Assembly (NCBI GenBank): GCA_021205725.1
Contig: JAJPWY010000043.1
Location: forward strand, 1-50,714
DNA length: 50,714 bases
Direction: 5' to 3'
From: Clostridiales bacterium
Lineage (GTDB): Bacteria; Bacillota; Clostridia; Oscillospirales; Oscillospiraceae
This document shows positions 40,182-49,350 of the stretch, piece after piece. Both the position numbers and the translations under genes were made by a program. Below the pieces are notes generated by a model. That model made no database searches, had not been told where the DNA came from, and worked only from the letters and a program-made list of their open reading frames with translations. The number at the start of each line of letters is the position of its first letter. The first letter of the stretch is position 1.

Positions 40182-41000
40182 ATGGAAAAAAGCAGGATCG
40201 GGAGAGCGGGGCAGATCCGGATATACGTGGGAAAGTGCCTGCGGCTGTTCGTCAGTGAGAAACAGTGGATCAACTTTATCTCTACCGCCATCATCATGTG
40301 CATCATCGCTCTGGTGACGGGAGAGGATATGTTTGTGGCCTACAGCGATACCAAAAACGGAGCGTTCGCCATTATCTGCGCCTGTATCTGGATCGGCCTG
40401 TTCAATTCGATCCGCTCCGTCTGCCGGGAACGGGATATCATCAAGTGGGAGCACAAAACCGGGCTCCACATTTCCTCCTATGTGATCGCCCACGTCGTCT
40501 ATGAGCTGCTGCTCTGCGTTGTGGAGACCCTCATCGTGATCACGGTGGTTTTTCTCAAATATCATGAGAATATTCCGGTCGAAGGACTCATCTTCCCCAT
40601 GCTGCTGGATCTGTATGTGACCCTTTTGTTGGTCATGTTTGGCTCAGATATGCTGGCCCTTCTGATCTCGTGCATGGTAAAGAGCGAAAACACCGCCATG
40701 ACCGTCATGCCCTTTGTGCTGATTATTCAGCTGGTGATGTCCGGCGCCGTATTCTCTCTCAGCGGAATCACGGAGCGGATGGCCTATCTCACCCTGAGCA
40801 AGTGGGGACTCAATGCGATCTGCTCGATTTCCAACACCATTGATTCCGTCTATGAGGACTATGAGATCTTCGGGAACGGGGACTGTGCGGCGACTGCGGA
40901 GCACCTGGGCTTCATCTGGCTGCTGCTTCTGGGCTATGCGCTAATCTATATCGTATTAGGCGTGGTCGCTCTGGAGCAGGTCGACCGGGACAAGCGATAG
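40182..41000 (+). CDS. ABC-2 type permease, partner of the FHA-ABC ATPase
   Basis: 272 aa, with about six membrane helices in the ABC-2/ABCG pattern. It has a basic N-terminal segment, helices near 32-48 and 62-76, an amphipathic SVCRERDIIKWEHKTGLHIS coupling stretch, and later helices including MTVMPFVLIIQLVMSGAVFS and IWLLLLGYALIYIVLGVVAL. Only 6 bp separate it from the ATPase stop. Together they form a half-transporter, which would dimerise. The direction is most likely export, as for ABCG-type systems. The cargo is unknown; no biosynthetic or precursor-peptide gene is nearby. Confidence 0.88.
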   Translation: MEKSRIGRAGQIRIYVGKCLRLFVSEKQWINFISTAIIMCIIALVTGEDMFVAYSDTKNGAFAIICACIWIGLFNSIRSVCRERDIIKWEHKTGLHISSYVIAHVVYELLLCVVETLIVITVVFLKYHENIPVEGLIFPMLLDLYVTLLLVMFGSDMLALLISCMVKSENTAMTVMPFVLIIQLVMSGAVFSLSGITERMAYLTLSKWGLNAICSISNTIDSVYEDYEIFGNGDCAATAEHLGFIWLLLLGYALIYIVLGVVALEQVDRDKR

Positions 41001-41022
41001 CGCCCTGCCATCCTCACTGAAA

Positions 41023-41076
41023 CAGAGAACCTTCTTTTACAGCTTACAAGGGTCTGCTGTAGAAGAAGGTTCTCTG
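41023..41076. terminator. Long hairpin between the convergent kinase operon and trmO
   Basis: CAGAGAACCTTCTT / AAGAAGGTTCTCTG (14 bp) with an inner TTACAGC/GCTGTA extension. There is no good T tract on either side, but its location between convergent genes fits a bidirectional terminator. Confidence 0.6.
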
Positions 41077-41099
41077 CTGTCTGTCGATTTCCTGGTGTG

Positions 41100-41813
41100 T
41101 TATTTCTCCGTCTCCGGAGCCACCTCTACCACGGTCAAAACATCCCCCGCCACAGTAAAGCGCACGTCCCGGCCCGCAAAGGTCAGACCGTAGCGGCGGT
41201 CAGGATCCCTCTGGTAGGCAGGGCGGGGGTCCTGGGCCAGCACGCCCATGAGCGCCTCCCGCTTTTCCGGGGGGATACGCTCCAGCAGCGGCTCCGGGAA
41301 ATCCACCTCCAGCGTCTGCCGGGCCACCTGGTCGGTGAAGCCGCCGGTGGCCTCCGGGTGACAGTCGGCATAGGGGAGATAGGGCTTGATGTCCAGAATG
41401 GGGGTTCCGTCCATCAGGTCTGCTCCGGAGACCACCAGCACCGGGCCTGTCCCCGGACGGTTCTCCACCGACACCAGCTTCACCACCGACAGGCCGATGG
41501 GATTGGGGCGGTAGGGGGAGCGGGTGGCAAAGACCCCCATGGTCTCGTTGCCTCCCAGCCGGGGTGGGCGGACGGTGGGGCTCCAGCTGGTACGAATCGC
41601 CTTGCTGAACTGCCAGATGAGCCACAGGTGGGAAAACCCGTCGATGCCCCGGAGGGCGTCCGGGTTCCGATAATCCGGCTCAAAGACGATCTCACCCCGC
41701 AGGGCGTCCACCAGGCCGCTCTGCCGGGGGACGCCGAACTTGGTGGAGAAATCCGTGTGGATGCGGGCGATGATTTTGACGGGGAATTCCTCCGCCGACG
41801 CCGTCTCTTTCAT
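41100..41813 (-). CDS. trmO: tRNA (N6-threonylcarbamoyl-A37) methyltransferase
   Basis: 237 aa, the normal TrmO/TsaA (YaeB) length. It methylates t6A37 of tRNA using S-adenosylmethionine. The fold-specific stretch FPVKIIARIHTDFSTKFGVP, FEPDYRNPDALRGIDGFSHL and the signature RSPYRPNPIGLSVVKLV are clear. I choose ATG 41813 (MKETASAEEF), one base after the purF stop, with GGGGTG upstream. The longer frame would lie deep in purF. Last gene of the purF operon. Confidence 0.92.
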   Translation of the reverse strand: MKETASAEEFPVKIIARIHTDFSTKFGVPRQSGLVDALRGEIVFEPDYRNPDALRGIDGFSHLWLIWQFSKAIRTSWSPTVRPPRLGGNETMGVFATRSPYRPNPIGLSVVKLVSVENRPGTGPVLVVSGADLMDGTPILDIKPYLPYADCHPEATGGFTDQVARQTLEVDFPEPLLERIPPEKREALMGVLAQDPRPAYQRDPDRRYGLTFAGRDVRFTVAGDVLTVVEVAPETEK

Positions 41814-41814
41814 C

Positions 41815-43236
41815 TTATTTGCACCCCGGCGCAGCGCAGCCGATCTCCCCGGCGGGGATGGGATACTCCTCGGTAAAGCAGCCGTCGCAGAAGCCACACT
41901 GAGCGTCCGGGGCGATGTGGTGCAGCCCCTCCAGGCTCAAAAAGGCCAGGGAGTCCGCCCCGGTCATCTCCCGGATCTCCTCCAGGGAATAGTGACAGGC
42001 GATAAGCTTCTCCTTGTCCGGGATGTCGGTGCCGAAGTAGCAGGGGGCGATGAATTCCGGAGAGGAGACCCGCATATGCACCTCCGTAGCCCCCGCCTGG
42101 CGGAGGAGGCTGATGATGGCCTTGCAGGTAGTACCCCGGACGATGGAGTCGTCGATCATGACCACCCGCTTCCCCGCCACCTGGCTCCGGAGGGCGCCCA
42201 GTTTGATACGAACCGCCTGCTCCCGGCTCTGCTGGTTGGGGGTGATAAAGGTTCGGCCGATGTACCGGTTTTTCACAAAGCCCTCCCCGTAGGGGATGCC
42301 GGACTCGGCGGCGTAGCCCATGGCGGCGTCCAGGCCGGAGTCGGGCACGCCGATGACCACGTCCGCCTCCACCGGGGACTCCCGGGCCAGGAAGCGTCCC
42401 GCATTCCGCCGGGCCTCGTGGACGGACTGTCCGCAGATGACGCTGTCCGGCCGGGCAAAATAGATGTACTCAAAGATGCACAGATGGCTCATCCCCTGGC
42501 AGTTGGAGCGGATGGAGCGGACGGTGCAGGCGGTCTGACCGTTTTTCTCGTCAGGTGGCTCCACCACCACGATCTCTCCCGGCTCCACCTCCCGGACATA
42601 CTCCGCCTCCACCCCGTCCAGGGCGCAGGACTCGCTGGCAAAGAAGATGGCGTCTCCTTTTTTGCCGATGCACAGGGGCCGGAAGCCCCAGGGATCCCGG
42701 GCGGCGATGAGCTTTCGGGGGCTCATGACGATGAGGGAGAAGGCCCCCTTCAGGTGGCGCACCGCCCGGCTCACCGCCTCCTCCACGCTGGGGCAGGTCA
42801 GCCGCTCCCGGGCGATGGCGTAGGCGATGATCTCCGTGTCCGAGGTGGTCTGGAAGATGGCCCCGTTGTACTCATACTCCCGGCGGAGGGCCTCAGTGTT
42901 CACCAGGTTGCCGTTGTGCACCACCGCCAGGGTTCCCTTGACGTATTTCAGGGTCAGGGGCTGGGCGTTCTCCCGCTTTCCCGCCCCGGTGGTAGCGTAG
43001 CGGACATGGCCCACCGCCATGGTCCCGCCCAGCTCCCGGAGCTTTTCCTCATCGAACACGTCCCCAACCAGGCCCACGTCCTTGTAGTAGGACAGCTCCC
43101 GGTCGTTGGTGGTGGCGATGCCGCAGGCCTCCTGGCCCCGGTGCTGGAGGGCATACAGCCCGTAATAGGTGGTCTTGGCGCAGTCCCCCTTAGGATCCCA
43201 GCAGCCAAAGACGCCACATTCCTCATGGATGCTCAT
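41815..43236 (-). CDS. purF: Amidophosphoribosyltransferase
   Basis: 473 aa. First committed step of purine synthesis (PRPP + glutamine to phosphoribosylamine). A short propeptide MSIHEE precedes the nucleophile Cys7 in ECGVFGCW. LQHRGQEACGIAT and GHVRYATTG belong to the Ntn glutaminase. The PRPP loop VVMIDDSIVRGTTCKAI and the [4Fe-4S]-type cysteines (C near 257, FCDGCF at the C-terminus) match the Bacillus-type enzyme. The start follows GAGGAGGACACTCC. It lies downstream of the dehydratase genes, not among other pur genes; guaB is 4 kb upstream. Confidence 0.96.
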   Translation of the reverse strand: MSIHEECGVFGCWDPKGDCAKTTYYGLYALQHRGQEACGIATTNDRELSYYKDVGLVGDVFDEEKLRELGGTMAVGHVRYATTGAGKRENAQPLTLKYVKGTLAVVHNGNLVNTEALRREYEYNGAIFQTTSDTEIIAYAIARERLTCPSVEEAVSRAVRHLKGAFSLIVMSPRKLIAARDPWGFRPLCIGKKGDAIFFASESCALDGVEAEYVREVEPGEIVVVEPPDEKNGQTACTVRSIRSNCQGMSHLCIFEYIYFARPDSVICGQSVHEARRNAGRFLARESPVEADVVIGVPDSGLDAAMGYAAESGIPYGEGFVKNRYIGRTFITPNQQSREQAVRIKLGALRSQVAGKRVVMIDDSIVRGTTCKAIISLLRQAGATEVHMRVSSPEFIAPCYFGTDIPDKEKLIACHYSLEEIREMTGADSLAFLSLEGLHHIAPDAQCGFCDGCFTEEYPIPAGEIGCAAPGCK

Positions 43237-43275
43237 GGAGTGTCCTCCTCGTCTTGTTCTGTCGTTGTGCGCTCC

Positions 43276-44523
43276 TTATTCTGGCACGGCGATGCGTCCG
43301 GCGATGGCGGAGGCGGCGGCGGTGGCGGGGGAGGCCAGGAAGATCTCCACCTTAGAGGTCCCCATCCGGCCCAGGAAGTTCCGGTTGTTGGTGGCCACCA
43401 CCCGCTCGCCGTCGGTGAGAATACCTCCCGTCCGGCCGCAGCAAAGCCCGCAGCCCGGGTGGGTGATGATGGCCCCTGCCGCCGCCAGAATGTCCAGGGT
43501 GCCGTTCTCCAGCGCCTGGAGATAGACCTTCCGGCTGGCCGGGGTGACGATGAGCTTGACAAAGGGGGCCACCTGATGGCCCTTCAAAATCTCCGCCGCC
43601 GCCATCAGATCCTCCAGCCGCCCGTTGGTGCAGGAGCCCAGGAACACCTGGTCGATCTCCAGCCCCGCCAGCTCGCTCACCGGGCGGATTTTGTCCACCT
43701 GAGAGGGGCAGGCCAGCACAGGCACCAGCTCCTCCGCCTGATAGTGGAGGGTGCGGATGTAGCGGGCGTCGTCGTCCCCGTGGAGGGTGCGCAGCTCCTC
43801 CGTCAGGGGAACCTCGCAGTATTCCGCCGTTTTTTCGTCCGGGGTGAACAGGGCGCACTTGGCCCCCGCCTCCACCGCCATATTGGACATGGTCATCCGG
43901 CTGGAGACGGACATGGCCTCCACGCAGGAGCCGGAGAACTCTAGGGCGCAGTAGGAGGCCCCGGCTGCGGTCAGGTCGCCGATGATGCGGAGGATGACGT
44001 CCTTGGAGGCCACGTTGTCCGGCAGGACGCCGTCGATGACGATGCGGATGGTCTCCGGAATCTTCACCCACAATGTCCCGGTGCCCAGAATGGCCGCCAT
44101 CTCGGTGTAACCGATGCCGGAGGAGAAGGCTCCCACGCAGCCGTAGGTGGTGGTGTGGCTGTCGGTGCCAAAGACCACGTCTCCCGGCTTCACATACCCC
44201 GCCTCGGTCATGAGCTGGTGACAGATGCCGTCGGAGCGGTGGACGTGAGTCAGGCCATACTGGGCGGCAAATTCGTTGCCGATCCGGTGATGCCGTGGGT
44301 CGTCCAGCTGACTGGCGGGCACCAGATGGTCGTAGATGAGCACCACCTTGTCCGGGTCCCACAGGCGGGTAAAGCCCATCTCCTCAAATTTATCTTTCAC
44401 AAAGGGGATAAAGATGTCGTGAATCATCACCCGATCCACGTTCACGGTGACGATGTCCCCTGCCTTTGCGTCATTCAGTCCGGTGTTCCGGCGGATGAGC
44501 TTTTCAATGAAGGTCGCTCCCAT
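43276..44523 (-). CDS. Aconitase-superfamily (LeuC/homoaconitase-like) dehydratase, large subunit 2
   Basis: 415 aa, the short archaeal-type large-subunit length. It coordinates a [4Fe-4S] cluster for hydro-lyase chemistry on 2- or 3-hydroxy acids. The cluster cysteines are in GSCTNGRLEDL and PGCGLCCGRTGG. The substrate-site stretches GTDSHTTTYGCVGAFSSGIG and TEMAAILGTG are present. It works with the small subunit encoded 13 bp upstream. The exact substrate (isopropylmalate, citramalate, dimethylmalate or homocitrate) cannot be read from sequence. Confidence 0.88.
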   Translation of the reverse strand: MGATFIEKLIRRNTGLNDAKAGDIVTVNVDRVMIHDIFIPFVKDKFEEMGFTRLWDPDKVVLIYDHLVPASQLDDPRHHRIGNEFAAQYGLTHVHRSDGICHQLMTEAGYVKPGDVVFGTDSHTTTYGCVGAFSSGIGYTEMAAILGTGTLWVKIPETIRIVIDGVLPDNVASKDVILRIIGDLTAAGASYCALEFSGSCVEAMSVSSRMTMSNMAVEAGAKCALFTPDEKTAEYCEVPLTEELRTLHGDDDARYIRTLHYQAEELVPVLACPSQVDKIRPVSELAGLEIDQVFLGSCTNGRLEDLMAAAEILKGHQVAPFVKLIVTPASRKVYLQALENGTLDILAAAGAIITHPGCGLCCGRTGGILTDGERVVATNNRNFLGRMGTSKVEIFLASPATAAASAIAGRIAVPE

Positions 44524-44536
44524 GTCTCTCCCCTCC

Positions 44537-45031
44537 TCAGTCCAGGCCGTTCCGGCGGCGCATGGCTTTCACCAGGCCACCGGCGTTGATAATCTCCAGC
44601 AGATTGTCCGACAGGGAGGCGATGGGATAGGTCTTGCCCTTGCAGACGATCTCCTTCCCCACCGTCACCGCCACCTCGTCGCCGTCTTCTACGTCAGCCC
44701 GGAGGGCGGGACACTCGATGAGCAGCAGACCGTTGTTGATAGCGTTGCGGAAGAAGATGCGGGCAAAGCTCCCGGCGATGACGCAGCGCACCCCCAGGGC
44801 CTTGATGACCTCCGGGGCCTGCTCCCGGGAGGAGCCGCAGCCGAAGTTGCTCCCGGCCACGATCACGTCCCCCGGCCGGATCTGGGCCGCCAGCTCCGGG
44901 CGCAGAGGGGAGAAGGCGTAGGGCCGCATATCGTTCACGGTTTTCAGGGCCAGGTATTCCGTGGGGATAACGATGTCCGTGTCGATGTCGTCCCCCAGCA
45001 CCCAGATACGGGCGGTAAATGTCTCTGCCAT
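44537..45031 (-). CDS. Dehydratase small subunit 2 (LeuD-like)
   Basis: 164 aa. The swivelling aconitase domain 4 as a separate chain. It contains DDIDTDIVIPTEYLALK, where the loop after DTD contacts the substrate, and AGSNFGCGSSREQAPEVIKA. The loop reads YLALK, whereas the paralogue encoded upstream has YLLYP, suggesting different substrates. It starts 3 bp after large subunit 1 and pairs with large subunit 2. Confidence 0.88.
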   Translation of the reverse strand: MAETFTARIWVLGDDIDTDIVIPTEYLALKTVNDMRPYAFSPLRPELAAQIRPGDVIVAGSNFGCGSSREQAPEVIKALGVRCVIAGSFARIFFRNAINNGLLLIECPALRADVEDGDEVAVTVGKEIVCKGKTYPIASLSDNLLEIINAGGLVKAMRRRNGLD

Positions 45032-45034
45032 GGC

Positions 45035-46297
45035 TCAGCCCTCCACAGGGGGGAGCTGGTCCGCCGTGGCGATCTCCCCCAGAATGGCGGAGGCGGTCAC
45101 CGTCTCCGCAGAGGCCAGGTACACGAAAGAACCGGGATGGCCCGCCCGGCCCTTGAAGTTGCGGGTGCCGGTGCTGATGAGGGTCTCCCCCTCGCCGATG
45201 ACCCCCTGGCAGCTGCCCCAGCAGACGGAGCAGTTGGGATTCATGACGATGGCCCCGGCCTCCATAAAGGTCTTCAGCAGGCCCTCCGCCAATGCCTGGC
45301 GGTAAATTTCCCCGCTGGCGGGCACCACCAGGAAGCGGACGGTGTCCGCCACCTTCCGGCCCTGGAGAAGGGCCGCCCCCGCCCGAAGGTCCTCCATCCG
45401 TCCGTTGTTGCAGGAGCCGAGGAACGCCTCGTCGATGGAGATGCCCTGGCACTCGGTCGCCGGGACCACCTGGTCCACAAAGTGGGGCTTGGCCACCACC
45501 GGGACGATACTGCCCAGGTCAATGTCGTAGGTTTCGGCATAGACGGCGTCCGGGTCGCTGTGGAACACCGCCTTGGGCGTCCGGCCCCGGGCGGCCAGAT
45601 AGTCCAGGGCCACCCGGTCTGCCTCCATGACGGCGGTCTTCGCCCCTGCCTCCACGCAGAGGTTACAGACGGCGATGCGGTCGGACATGGTCAGAGTAGC
45701 CAGGCCCTCTCCGCCGAACTCCATGGCCTTGTAGTTGGCGCCGTTGGCCCCGATCTGCCCGATGATGGTGAGAATCAGGTCCCGGGCGGTGACGCCGGGG
45801 TTCAGCCGGCCGTGGAGGTTGAATTTCAGGCTCTCCGGCACCAGCACCCAGCTGTGGCCGGTGACCATGGCGTATAAGTAGTCGGTGCAGCCCACCCCGG
45901 TGCCAAAGGCCCCCAGAGCTCCATAGGCGCAGGTGTGGCTGTCCGCCCCAAAGATGAGCTGTCCCGGCCGGACGTGGTTCTCCATCATCAGCTGGTGGCA
46001 GACTCCCTTGCCCTCATAGAAGGTGATGCCGTGAGCCTTGGCAAAGTCCCGCATCTTCTTCTGGCTGGCCGCCGTCTTGGGGCTGTCCGAGGGACAGTTG
46101 TGGTCCACGATCCAGACCAGCTTGTTCACGTCGGCGATGTGGGGATGGGCCAGCTTGTTATACATGTCGATGGTCAGGTGAGTGGTGCCGTCGTTGCTCA
46201 TGAGCAGATCCAGCTCCACAGTGTGGATGTCCCCGGGACGGACGCTGTCCACCCCCGCCGCCGAGGCGATGATCTTTTCCGCCAGTGTCATGCCCAT
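45035..46297 (-). CDS. Aconitase-superfamily (LeuC/homoaconitase-like) dehydratase, large subunit 1
   Basis: 420 aa. Same family as large subunit 2 but clearly divergent. Substrate and cluster motifs are GADSHTCAYGALGAFGTGVG, GSCNNGRMEDL and NPNCSVCWGSCQG. The start at 46297 follows GAGGAGGTG, 3 bp after the small subunit 1 stop. Its EAFLGSCNNGRMEDLRAGA and VMNPNCSVCWGS segments are characteristic of the IPMI/dimethylmalate group. Promoter-proximal pair of the operon. Confidence 0.88.
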   Translation of the reverse strand: MGMTLAEKIIASAAGVDSVRPGDIHTVELDLLMSNDGTTHLTIDMYNKLAHPHIADVNKLVWIVDHNCPSDSPKTAASQKKMRDFAKAHGITFYEGKGVCHQLMMENHVRPGQLIFGADSHTCAYGALGAFGTGVGCTDYLYAMVTGHSWVLVPESLKFNLHGRLNPGVTARDLILTIIGQIGANGANYKAMEFGGEGLATLTMSDRIAVCNLCVEAGAKTAVMEADRVALDYLAARGRTPKAVFHSDPDAVYAETYDIDLGSIVPVVAKPHFVDQVVPATECQGISIDEAFLGSCNNGRMEDLRAGAALLQGRKVADTVRFLVVPASGEIYRQALAEGLLKTFMEAGAIVMNPNCSVCWGSCQGVIGEGETLISTGTRNFKGRAGHPGSFVYLASAETVTASAILGEIATADQLPPVEG

Positions 46298-46300
46298 CTC

Positions 46301-46774
46301 TCACACCTCCTCATTCAGGGAGGCCAGCAGGCCGCCCTGGTTCAAAATCTGCTGCATATAGGGGTTCAGTCGGGTGCAGGTGAACTGCTCCTCGTGAACG
46401 GTAGCCACTCCCTCGGTGAGAGACAGCTCCATCTCCTCCCCGTCCTGAACGTGGTCGTACAGCTCCTTGCAGACGATCACCGGCAGACCGATGTTGATGG
46501 CGTTGCGGAAGAAGATGCGGGCAAAGCTCTTGGCGATGACCGCCCGCACTCCCAGGGCCTTTAAGACCGCCGGGGCCTGCTCCCGGGAGGAGCCGCAGCC
46601 GAAGTTCTCCGCCGCCACCACATAGTCCCCCGGCTTCACCCGGCTGGCAAAGGTGTCGTCCAGCGACTCGAAGGTGTGGGACTTCATCTCCTCCACCGTG
46701 GGGTAGAGCAGGTACTGGGAGGCGATGATCTGGTCTGTGTCCACGTCGGTGTGGAATTTGAAGATTTTTCCCAT
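46301..46774 (-). CDS. Dehydratase small subunit 1 (LeuD-like)
   Basis: 157 aa. It contains HTDVDTDQIIASQYLLYPTV with the substrate loop, and AAENFGCGSSREQAPAVLKA. I choose ATG 46774 (MGKIFKFH), with GGAGTGA upstream. A longer frame would start upstream of the promoter -10 and is rejected. First gene of the operon: small 1, large 1, small 2, large 2, purF, trmO. Confidence 0.88.
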   Translation of the reverse strand: MGKIFKFHTDVDTDQIIASQYLLYPTVEEMKSHTFESLDDTFASRVKPGDYVVAAENFGCGSSREQAPAVLKALGVRAVIAKSFARIFFRNAINIGLPVIVCKELYDHVQDGEEMELSLTEGVATVHEEQFTCTRLNPYMQQILNQGGLLASLNEEV

Positions 46775-46822
46775 ATATGTCACTCCATTTTCCGGGCACG
46801 TCCCGGGAACCATAATAAAGCT

Positions 46823-46851
46823 ATTATACAGCGTTTCCCGGACAGACGCAA
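46823..46851 (-). promoter_or_regulatory. Promoter of the dehydratase-purF-trmO operon
   Basis: Minus strand TTGCGT (46846-46851), 17-nt spacer, TATAAT (46823-46828). An imperfect inverted repeat CCGGGAAC / GTTTCCCGG (46803-46810 and 46833-46841) flanks the -10 and could be an operator. Confidence 0.65.
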
Positions 46852-46862
46852 GCACCAGGACA

Positions 46863-46905
46863 GACCGCCGCCCGGCGGGGAACGAAGCGTTCCCGCCGGG
46901 CGGTC
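46863..46905 (-). terminator. Long GC-rich hairpin after guaB
   Basis: GACCGCC-G-CCCGGCGGGGAACG / CGTTCCCGCCGGGCGGTC folds into a stem of about 19 bp, 14 bp after the guaB stop. It lacks a T tract but is very stable, so it may terminate or protect the transcript end. Confidence 0.55.
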
Positions 46906-46918
46906 TTGCGTTGTCGCC

Positions 46919-48457
<1,539 letters not shown>

Positions 48458-48473
48458 TTATCTTCTCTGCTCT

Positions 48474-49082
48474 CTATTTTCTGCCCCGGATGGTCAGCCG
48501 GCCACTGGCACACAGGTCGGTGAGGTCGTCCTCCGTGGCGGCGGGGATGCGGAGCACGCCGCCGCAGTCGCCGCAGCGCAGCTCGATGGAGGAGTAGTGG
48601 AGGGCCACCGACCACCGCTTCGAGCCGCAGGTGCAGGAGACACGGCCTGCCGAGGCGATGTCCTTCAGCTCGCCCAGCATCTCCTCCATGACCGTCTCGT
48701 CCAGAAAGGCCGAGTCCGAGTTCTTGTCCCGGAGCTGCTGCTTGTCCATGGCCTGCTCCAGCCGGGGGAGGGCGGCGAATACAGCTCCCTCCTCCCCGAT
48801 ATAGCAGCAGTCGATCCCCGTCTCCGGGCAGGCAAAGCCCAGCAGCCGGTTGTCCATCATCTGCTCTCCGGTGATGGTCACCTGATGCTCCCCGCCGCAG
48901 GCGGCGCAGGGCACGGTGAACTGATAGCCTGTTCCGGTGTAATCCACCAGCAGCTCCGACTCCTTGCAGGGACAGGGCAGCTTCATCTGTCCCACAGACA
49001 GGGAGAACAGGCTCCGATCCGCCGCCACGCTCTGGCGGCATTTGGGACAGATAAATCCAATGGTACGGCGTTTTTCTTCCAC
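48474..49082 (-). CDS. Multi-zinc-ribbon protein of unknown function
   Basis: 202 aa. Repeated Cys pairs are spread along the chain: FICPKCRQS, LPCPCKES, VPCAACGGEH, FACPETGIDCCY, SCTCGSKRW and LRCGDCGGVL. They suggest several zinc ribbons arranged in two halves around a helical middle (ALPRLEQAMDKQQLRDKN). The start at 49082 lies close to ACGGATACGC upstream, with AAAAGGAG a little further. It has a consensus promoter and lies 67 bp upstream of guaB, so the two are probably co-transcribed. No catalytic motif or known family is recognised. Confidence 0.8.
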   Translation of the reverse strand: MEEKRRTIGFICPKCRQSVAADRSLFSLSVGQMKLPCPCKESELLVDYTGTGYQFTVPCAACGGEHQVTITGEQMMDNRLLGFACPETGIDCCYIGEEGAVFAALPRLEQAMDKQQLRDKNSDSAFLDETVMEEMLGELKDIASAGRVSCTCGSKRWSVALHYSSIELRCGDCGGVLRIPAATEDDLTDLCASGRLTIRGRK

Positions 49083-49127
49083 GGATACGCTCCTTTTCTC
49101 CGGGCAGATTTTGATACTACAAAGTCT

Positions 49128-49156
49128 ATTATAGCAACGAAAACCGGAAAAGACAA
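49128..49156 (-). promoter_or_regulatory. Promoter of the zinc-ribbon/guaB unit
   Basis: Minus strand TTGTCT (49151-49156), 17-nt spacer, TATAAT (49128-49133). Confidence 0.7.
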
Positions 49157-49266
49157 TCCATGTGTGTCACAAAACCACAGGGCGGGAGACAGGATTTCAT
49201 GGGCAATGTGAGAGTGGAGCCGTCCCTGTGGGCGGTCGGCAACGGAGCTTCCCCTCCGGAAAAAAC

Positions 49267-49295
49267 TTGACCGCTTTGTGCCCATCATGTATACT
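49267..49295 (+). promoter_or_regulatory. Promoter of the glycosyltransferase gene
   Basis: TTGACC (49267-49272), 17-nt spacer, TATACT (49290-49295), about 55 bp before the start codon. Confidence 0.75.
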
Positions 49296-49350
49296 GTAAG
49301 TTAGTTGTTTTGCCGTGGTTTTTTCCACAGAGAGAAGAGAGGTAAGAGCC

